A DNA stretch of 64,000 nucleotides from Martinezella rhizogenes (GTDB lineage: Bacteria; Pseudomonadota; Alphaproteobacteria; Rhizobiales; Rhizobiaceae), in NCBI RefSeq assembly GCF_027460065.1, contig NZ_JAPYZZ010000001.1:190864-254863 (forward strand). Reading direction: 5' to 3'. The position numbers and the translations under genes are program-made. The stretch's first letter is position 1. The number at the start of each line of letters is the position of its first letter. This document shows positions 58,778 through 64,000 of this stretch, in pieces. The notes beneath the pieces are model-generated. The model saw only the letters and a list, made by a program, of their open reading frames with translations. It was not told the DNA's origin and did not search any database.

Positions 58778-59266
58778 ATGAGGTTTGGCCGGAACAATAG
58801 CAGCTGCAGAACGGCGTTCGTCCGTATGTGTCTCGCGTCTGCCTTTTCACTGGGCGCCCTGGCGCCCGCTCTTGCGCAGGCACCGATGGCGCTGGTTCCC
58901 GTGCGCACGATCTATCCGGGGGAGACGATTTCACCCGAGCAGGTGAAGCCGGTGGAAGTGACCAACCCCAATATTTCCGCTGGTTATGCAAGCGATATCA
59001 GCGAAGTGGAAGGCATGATCTCCAAGCAGACGCTGCTTCCCGGCCGCACGATCCCCATTGCGGCGCTGCGCGAACCGTCTCTGGTGGTGCGCGGTACAAG
59101 CGTCAAACTCGTTTTCCACATCGGCAACATGACGCTAATGGCTTCCGGAACGCCAATGAGCGACGGCTCGCTCGGCGAGGTCGTCAGGGTACGCAATATC
59201 GATTCCGGCGTGATGGTCAGCGGCACGGTCATGAAGGACGGAACCATTCAGGTGATGGCGAAATGA
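58778..59266 (+). CDS. flgA: P-ring assembly protein FlgA
   Basis: The 162-aa periplasmic chaperone has a signal peptide (SAFSLGALAPALAQAP) and a SAF-like fold at the C-terminus (TIYPGETISPEQVKPVEV; VVRVRNIDSGVMVSGTVM). It helps FlgI form the P ring. Its stop overlaps the flgI start. Confidence 0.93.
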   Translation: MRFGRNNSSCRTAFVRMCLASAFSLGALAPALAQAPMALVPVRTIYPGETISPEQVKPVEVTNPNISAGYASDISEVEGMISKQTLLPGRTIPIAALREPSLVVRGTSVKLVFHIGNMTLMASGTPMSDGSLGEVVRVRNIDSGVMVSGTVMKDGTIQVMAK

Positions 59267-60384
59267 GAGTGCTTCGTATCATAGCCGCGGCTTTGGTCTG
59301 TTCGGCCCTGCCCTTCCTCTCGACGCCGCCCGCCCAGGCCGACACGTCCCGTATCAAGGATATCGCGTCCCTGCAGGCAGGACGCGACAACCAGCTGATC
59401 GGCTACGGTCTCGTCGTGGGACTGCAGGGCACGGGCGACAGCCTGCGCTCCTCGCCTTTCACCGAACAGTCCATGCGCGCGATGCTGCAGAACCTCGGCA
59501 TCACCACGCAGGGCGGCCAGTCCAACGCCAAGAACATCGCCGCCGTGATGGTGACGGCCAATCTGCCGCCCTTCGCCAGCCCCGGCAGCCGCGTCGACGT
59601 CACCGTCAGCTCGCTTGGCGACGCCACCTCGCTTCGTGGCGGCAACCTCATCATGACTTCGCTTTCCGGTGCGGACGGGCAGATTTACGCCGTCGCGCAG
59701 GGGGCACTGATCGTCAACGGTTTCTCGGCCCAGGGCGATGCCGCGACACTGACGCAGGGCGTCACCACGTCGGCGCGCGTGCCGAACGGCGCGATCATCG
59801 AGCGGGAACTGCCATCGAAGTTCAAGGATTCAGTCAATCTGGTGCTTCAGCTGCGTAACCCGGATTTTTCAACGGCCGTGCGTGTGGCTGATGTCGTCAA
59901 CGCTTTTGCCCGCGCCCGTTATGGCGACCCGATCGCCGAGCCGCGCGATTCGCAGGAAATTGCGGTGCAGAAACCCCGCGTCGCAGACCTCACCCGGCTG
60001 ATGGCGGAAATCGAAAACCTGACGGTCGAGACGGATACGCCCGCCAAGGTCGTGATCAACGAGCGTACCGGCACGATTGTCATCGGTGCGGATGTGCGCA
60101 TTTCCCGTGTCGCCGTCAGCTATGGAACGCTGACCGTGCAGGTAACGGAATCGCCGCAGGTCATCCAGCCCGAACCCTTCTCGCGCGGCCAGACGGCGGT
60201 GCAGCCGCAGACGGACATCATGGCCATGCGGGAAGGCAGCAAGGTCGCCATCGTCGAAGGCCCGGACCTTCGCACGCTGGTTGCCGGTCTCAACAGCATC
60301 GGGCTCAAGGCTGATGGTATCATCGCCATCCTGCAAGGCATCAAATCTGCCGGCGCCCTTCAGGCGGAGCTCGTGCTGCAATGA
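59263..60384 (+). CDS. flgI: P-ring protein FlgI
   Basis: The 373-aa periplasmic protein has a signal peptide (MRVLRIIAAALVCSALPFLS). Landmarks are LIGYGLVVGLQGTGDSLRSS, NIAAVMVTANLPPFASPG and DLRTLVAGLNSIGLKADGII. The ATG at 59263 overlaps the flgA stop (ATGA); the open frame upstream is spurious. Confidence 0.96.
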   Translation: MRVLRIIAAALVCSALPFLSTPPAQADTSRIKDIASLQAGRDNQLIGYGLVVGLQGTGDSLRSSPFTEQSMRAMLQNLGITTQGGQSNAKNIAAVMVTANLPPFASPGSRVDVTVSSLGDATSLRGGNLIMTSLSGADGQIYAVAQGALIVNGFSAQGDAATLTQGVTTSARVPNGAIIERELPSKFKDSVNLVLQLRNPDFSTAVRVADVVNAFARARYGDPIAEPRDSQEIAVQKPRVADLTRLMAEIENLTVETDTPAKVVINERTGTIVIGADVRISRVAVSYGTLTVQVTESPQVIQPEPFSRGQTAVQPQTDIMAMREGSKVAIVEGPDLRTLVAGLNSIGLKADGIIAILQGIKSAGALQAELVLQ

Positions 60385-60917
60385 TGGAACCTCAGACCAA
60401 AAATCCGATCTCGAATGGCCTCGTCCGCTTCGCGGCCGTCGCGTCGCTGCTGTTCCTGCTGCCTGTTGCCGGCGCCGAGAGCCAGCAGAACGTGGTATCG
60501 GAACTCAGCACGCAGGACGAAATCCAGAAATTCTGCACCAATATTGCCGATGCCGCCCGCGACCAGCGTTACCTCATGCAGAAGCAGGAGCTTGAAAAGC
60601 TTCAGGCCGACGTCAATGAGCGTATTTCCGTGCTGGAAAACCGCAAGGCGGAATATGAGGACTGGCTGGCACGCCGCGAGCATTTCCTCAATCAGGCCAA
60701 AAGCAACCTCGTCGACATCTACAAGACGATGAAGGCGGATGCCGCAGCTCCCCAGCTCGAAAAGATGCATGTGGAAATTGCGGCAGCCATCATCATGCAG
60801 CTGCCGCCGCGCCAGTCGGGGCTCATTCTCAGCGAGATGGATGCCCAGAAAGCCGCTCTCGTCGCCGGCATCATGTCGCAGGCAACGAACAAAAACACTT
60901 CGAAGGATCCTTCATGA
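60381..60917 (+). CDS. motE: MotC chaperone MotE
   Basis: The 178-aa protein has a signal peptide (AAVASLLFLLPVAGAESQ), a coiled coil (RYLMQKQELEKLQADVNERI...) and a C-terminal MgtE-N-like end (AAAIIMQLPPRQSGLILSEM). In S. meliloti MotE is a periplasmic chaperone for MotC. It overlaps flgI by 4 bp and flgH by 4 bp. Confidence 0.92.
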   Translation: MMEPQTKNPISNGLVRFAAVASLLFLLPVAGAESQQNVVSELSTQDEIQKFCTNIADAARDQRYLMQKQELEKLQADVNERISVLENRKAEYEDWLARREHFLNQAKSNLVDIYKTMKADAAAPQLEKMHVEIAAAIIMQLPPRQSGLILSEMDAQKAALVAGIMSQATNKNTSKDPS

Positions 60918-61633
60918 GCACGCGTCGTCTTCCGGCCCTCCTCCTGCCGCTCGCTCTGCTGGCCGGCTGCCAGAACAACCAGACCCTGAAGGAAATCGGC
61001 AACGCCCCCGCGATGAGCCCGATCGGCAGCGGCCTGCAATTCAGCCAGACACCGCAGATGGGCATGTATCCCAAGCAGCCGAAGCATATGGCCAGCGGCT
61101 ATTCGCTGTGGAGCGACAGCCAGGGGGCGCTGTTCAAGGACCTGCGCGCGCTGAACATCGGCGACATCCTGACCGTCAACATCCAGATCAACGACAAGGC
61201 CGATTTCGACAACGAAACCGAGCGCAACCGCACCAATGCCAGCGGCCTGAACTGGAAGGCCAAAGCCCAGATCCTGGGCTGGACGCCGGATGCGGATTCC
61301 AGCATCAAATACGGCTCCGACACCGACACCCAGGCCAAGGGCAAGACCAAGCGCTCCGAAAAGCTGACGCTGCTCGTGGCCGCCGTCGTGACCGGCATTC
61401 TGGAAAACGGCAACCTCATCATCAGCGGCTCGCAGGAAGTGCGTGTGAACCACGAGATCCGCATCCTCAACGTCGGCGGTATCGTCCGGCCGCAGGATGT
61501 CGATGCCCAGAACATGATCTCATACGAGCGCATCGCCGAAGCACGCATCTCCTATGGCGGTCGTGGCCGCCTCACGGAAGTGCAACAGCCCCCGGTCGGG
61601 CAGCAGGTCGTCGACCTGTTCTCGCCGCTCTGA
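60914..61633 (+). CDS. flgH: L-ring lipoprotein FlgH
   Basis: The 239-aa outer-membrane lipoprotein has the lipobox LLAGC (Cys about 19). Typical stretches are ALFKDLRALNIGDILTVNI and LVAAVVTGILENGNLIISGS. It forms the L ring. It overlaps motE by 4 bp. Confidence 0.96.
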   Translation: MSTRRLPALLLPLALLAGCQNNQTLKEIGNAPAMSPIGSGLQFSQTPQMGMYPKQPKHMASGYSLWSDSQGALFKDLRALNIGDILTVNIQINDKADFDNETERNRTNASGLNWKAKAQILGWTPDADSSIKYGSDTDTQAKGKTKRSEKLTLLVAAVVTGILENGNLIISGSQEVRVNHEIRILNVGGIVRPQDVDAQNMISYERIAEARISYGGRGRLTEVQQPPVGQQVVDLFSPL

Positions 61634-61656
61634 CGCACACGGGAACGGACTGACCC

Positions 61657-62157
61657 ATGGAAAACGAACAGGCAGAGGGCAAGAAAAAATCCTCCCCTCT
61701 GGTCATGACCATCGCAGGCGTTGTGATCCTCACCCTGCTCGGTGCGGGCGGCGGCTGGCTCGTGGGTGGCATGATCGCCCCGAAGGTTGCTGCAACGGAG
61801 GCCCATGCCACCGCTGCGGCCGGCGGCCATGGCGAGAAGAAGGGCGAAGGCCTCGAGAAAATCTCGGCCGAAGCGAACGGCATCGTCCAGCTTGATCCCA
61901 TCACCACCAATCTCGCCTACCCTTCGACCAATTGGGTGCGCCTGGAAGTGGCGCTGATGTTCAAGGGGCCGGTGGAAGTCGGGCTGGCGGAGGATATCCA
62001 CCAGGATATCATGGCCTATGTCCGGACCGTTTCCCTTCAGCAGCTGGAAGGCCCACGCGGCTTTCAATATCTTAAGGATGACATTCAGGAACGAGTTGAC
62101 CTGCGCTCTCAAGGGCGCGTATCCAAGGTCATGTTCCGGACCTTTGTCATCGAATGA
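61657..62157 (+). CDS. fliL: Flagellar basal-body protein FliL
   Basis: The 166-aa protein has a single TM (about 18-40; VMTIAGVVILTLLGAGGGWL) and a periplasmic domain ending FRTFVIE. FliL surrounds the stator. A paralogue is at 28248. It overlaps fliP by 4 bp. Confidence 0.94.
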   Translation: MENEQAEGKKKSSPLVMTIAGVVILTLLGAGGGWLVGGMIAPKVAATEAHATAAAGGHGEKKGEGLEKISAEANGIVQLDPITTNLAYPSTNWVRLEVALMFKGPVEVGLAEDIHQDIMAYVRTVSLQQLEGPRGFQYLKDDIQERVDLRSQGRVSKVMFRTFVIE

Positions 62158-62891
62158 TTCGATTTCTTGTAACCATCGCCGTCCTCCTCGCTTTGCCGGG
62201 CCTTGCCAATGCCCAGCAATTTCCGTCCGATCTGTTCAACACGCAGATAGACGGCTCCGTCGCGGCATGGATCATCCGCACCTTTGGCCTGTTGACGGTT
62301 CTTTCCGTCGCGCCCGGCATCCTGATCATGGTCACGAGCTTTCCGCGCTTCGTGATCGCCTTTTCGATCCTCAGATCCGGCATGGGACTGGCCTCGACGC
62401 CGTCGAACATGATCCTGCTGTCGATGGCGATGTTCATGACCTTCTACGTCATGTCGCCCACCTTCGACAAAGCCTGGACCGATGGCGTGCAGCCGTTGCT
62501 GCAGAACCAGATCAACGAACAGCAGGCCGTACAGCGCATTGCCGAGCCCTTCCGCACCTTCATGAACGCCAATACGCGTGACAAGGACCTGAAGCTGTTC
62601 GTCGATATCGCCCGCGAGCGCGGACAGGAAGTGATGACCGACAATGTCGTCGACTATCGTGTGCTCGTTCCGGCCTTCATGCTGTCGGAAATCCGGCGCG
62701 GTTTCGAGATCGGTTTCCTCATCATCCTGCCGTTCCTGGTCATCGATCTGATCGTCGCCACCATCACCATGGCGATGGGCATGATGATGCTGCCGCCCAC
62801 CTCGATTTCGCTACCGTTCAAGATCCTGTTTTTCGTGCTGATCGACGGATGGAACCTGCTTGTGGGCAGCCTCGTCAGATCGTTCAACTGA
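62154..62891 (+). CDS. fliP: Flagellar export apparatus protein FliP
   Basis: The 245-aa protein has a signal peptide (RFLVTIAVLLALPGLANA) and the export-gate core RSGMGLASTPSNMILLSMAM and GFLIILPFLVIDLIVATITM. FliO is not seen next to it. It overlaps fliL by 4 bp. A terminator follows. Confidence 0.96.
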   Translation: MIRFLVTIAVLLALPGLANAQQFPSDLFNTQIDGSVAAWIIRTFGLLTVLSVAPGILIMVTSFPRFVIAFSILRSGMGLASTPSNMILLSMAMFMTFYVMSPTFDKAWTDGVQPLLQNQINEQQAVQRIAEPFRTFMNANTRDKDLKLFVDIARERGQEVMTDNVVDYRVLVPAFMLSEIRRGFEIGFLIILPFLVIDLIVATITMAMGMMMLPPTSISLPFKILFFVLIDGWNLLVGSLVRSFN

Positions 62892-62932
62892 CGGCCATTC
62901 ATTCCCGCTGATACAGATTAACTTTGTTTTTT

Positions 62933-62970
62933 AACCTCGCGCGCCGAAAGCCGCGGGGTTTTCGCTTTTT
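62933..62970 (+). terminator. Intrinsic terminator after fliP
   Basis: AACCTCGCG (62933-62941) pairs with CGCGGGGTT (62952-62960), with one wobble, and is followed by TTCGCTTTTT. It lies 41 bp past the fliP stop and ends the flgB-fliP unit. Confidence 0.85.
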
Positions 62971-63263
62971 GGTGCTTTGTTTACCATTTTCACTAGCAAA
63001 CCGGTAACTATATTCATCAATAAAAAAGTCACCATTTAAATAAATCAAAAAGTAACCATAAGTATTTTCCAGTATTTCTTGATGCTCGAATTAATAATTG
63101 TGCAATTATTCGCTGCGAAATTCTTCCCACACGCAGCGGGTTTGGTTTCTGGAACTAAGCGTTTCTGAACCGAGTGGCATGAAGCCGAAACGTTGCGACC
63201 GGTAATATCCAACCCGGTATGTCCCCACTCCAGTATCTCGTAAAAACAAGGGACACATTTATT
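62971..63263 (+). promoter_or_regulatory. Upstream region of the flagellin gene
   Basis: This AT-rich region of about 290 bp has no gene. ACCAT occurs at 62983, 63031 and 63054, each in T(A/C)ACCAT-like context; a related TTAACCAT repeat lies upstream of rem. It should contain the flagellin promoter and an untranslated leader where FlbT acts (inference). AAGGGACAC lies before the ATG at 63264. Confidence 0.5.
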
Positions 63264-64000
63264 ATGGCAAGCATTCTGACCAACAACAACGCAATGGCCG
63301 CTCTCTCGACCCTGCGTTCCATCGCTTCCGATCTGTCGACCACGCAGGACCGTATTTCTTCCGGTCTGAAGGTTGGCTCGGCTTCGGACAACGCTGCTTA
63401 CTGGTCGATCGCGACCACCATGCGCTCCGACAACAAGGCTCTCGGCGCAGTATCCGACGCGCTGGGCATGGGCGCTGCCAAGGTGGATACCGCCTCTGCC
63501 GGTATGGACGCCGCCATCAAGGTCGTTACCGACATCAAGGCAAAGGTCGTAGCCGCCAAGGAACAGGGCGTAGACAAGGCCAAGGTTCAGGAAGAAGTTT
63601 CCCAGCTTCTCGACCAATTGAAGTCGATCGGCACGAGCGCATCCTTCAACGGCGAAAACTGGCTCGTTTCCAGCGCCAACGCTACCAAGACGGTCGTTTC
63701 CGGCTTTGTTCGTGACTCCGGCGGCACTGTCAGCGTCAAGACCACGGACTACGCACTCGATGCCAACTCCATGCTCTACACGGAAGGCACCCCGGGCACG
63801 ATCGACGCAAACTCCGGTATCCTGAACGCTACCGGTGCAACGACCACTGTCGGCGCCAAGACCTACACCCAGATCTCCGTGCTCGACCTGAACGTCAGCT
63901 CCGACGATCTCGACAATGCTCTCTACTCTGTTGAAACCGCTCTGACGAAGATGACCAGCGCCGGCGCCAAGCTCGGTTCGCTGTCTGCACGTATCGACCT
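63264..64000 (+). CDS. Flagellin (FlaA-like), 3' end missing
   Basis: The N-terminal 245 codons of a flagellin have the conserved start MASILTNNNAMAALSTLRSI and RISSGLKVGSASDNAAYWSI. The gene is cut by the window edge inside the C-terminal helices (GAKLGSLSARID). By position it is the first of the flagellin genes next to fliP, where Agrobacterium has flaA. It is shorter in the middle than the flagellin at 45216. Confidence 0.93.
   Translation, partial: MASILTNNNAMAALSTLRSIASDLSTTQDRISSGLKVGSASDNAAYWSIATTMRSDNKALGAVSDALGMGAAKVDTASAGMDAAIKVVTDIKAKVVAAKEQGVDKAKVQEEVSQLLDQLKSIGTSASFNGENWLVSSANATKTVVSGFVRDSGGTVSVKTTDYALDANSMLYTEGTPGTIDANSGILNATGATTTVGAKTYTQISVLDLNVSSDDLDNALYSVETALTKMTSAGAKLGSLSARID

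Overview
The window is a chromosomal piece of a GC-rich alphaproteobacterium of the Rhizobiaceae, most likely Agrobacterium. The grounds are a complete agl alpha-glucoside operon, a zwf-pgl-edd Entner-Doudoroff cluster, and a large contiguous flagellar island with rhizobial hallmarks: rem, flaF, flbT, motC, motD, motE, a FliL paralogue and flagellins with short conserved ends. The assignment rests on gene content and recognised protein families; no database was searched.

Positions 1-28200 carry metabolic genes. In order these are a truncated polyamine-type binding protein (-), an ScfR/RamB-type regulator divergent from isocitrate lyase aceA, a LysR regulator, two tiny ORFs, a palindromic repeat and an HI0933-family flavoprotein. 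Then come a puuA-like/puuB-like pair for polyamine catabolism, a small DUF2007-like protein, zwf-pgl-edd, a Tat-exported metallophosphatase and a PilZ-like small protein. The agl operon (aglE-F-G-A-K, -) follows with its divergent LacI-type regulator aglR and two identical palindromic operators. A second palindromic repeat, folD, a Wzz-like protein and a divergent WecG/TagA-like protein close this part.

Positions 28248-64000 are flagellar. The minus strand, read from 51978 downward, holds motA-fliM-fliN-fliG, flhB plus a small unknown gene, and a flagellin (flaD-like). It continues with fliH-like-motB-motC-motD(fliK)-lytic transglycosylase, rem, then flgE-flgK-flgL-flaF-flbT-flgD-fliQ-flhA-fliR-fliJ-like-flgJ-like-flgN-like-motF. 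The plus strand from 52165 holds a DUF1217 gene, flgF, fliI and a membrane protein, then (after a LysE-type exporter inserted on the opposite strand) flgB-flgC-fliE-flgG-flgA-flgI-motE-flgH-fliL-fliP. A flagellin gene runs off the right end.

Together these genes encode most of the export apparatus, rod, rings, hook, stator and switch. fliF, visN/visR and fliO are not in the window. Many genes overlap by 4 bp, so translational coupling is likely. The most interesting items are several accessory proteins whose roles can be proposed only from position and shape (FliH-, FliJ-, FlgN- and FlgJ-like), and a split FlgJ arrangement. Others are a TTG-started flhB behind an intrinsic terminator, a FliM lacking the usual CheY-binding motif, a degenerate Rem receiver, and several unexplained repeat structures.
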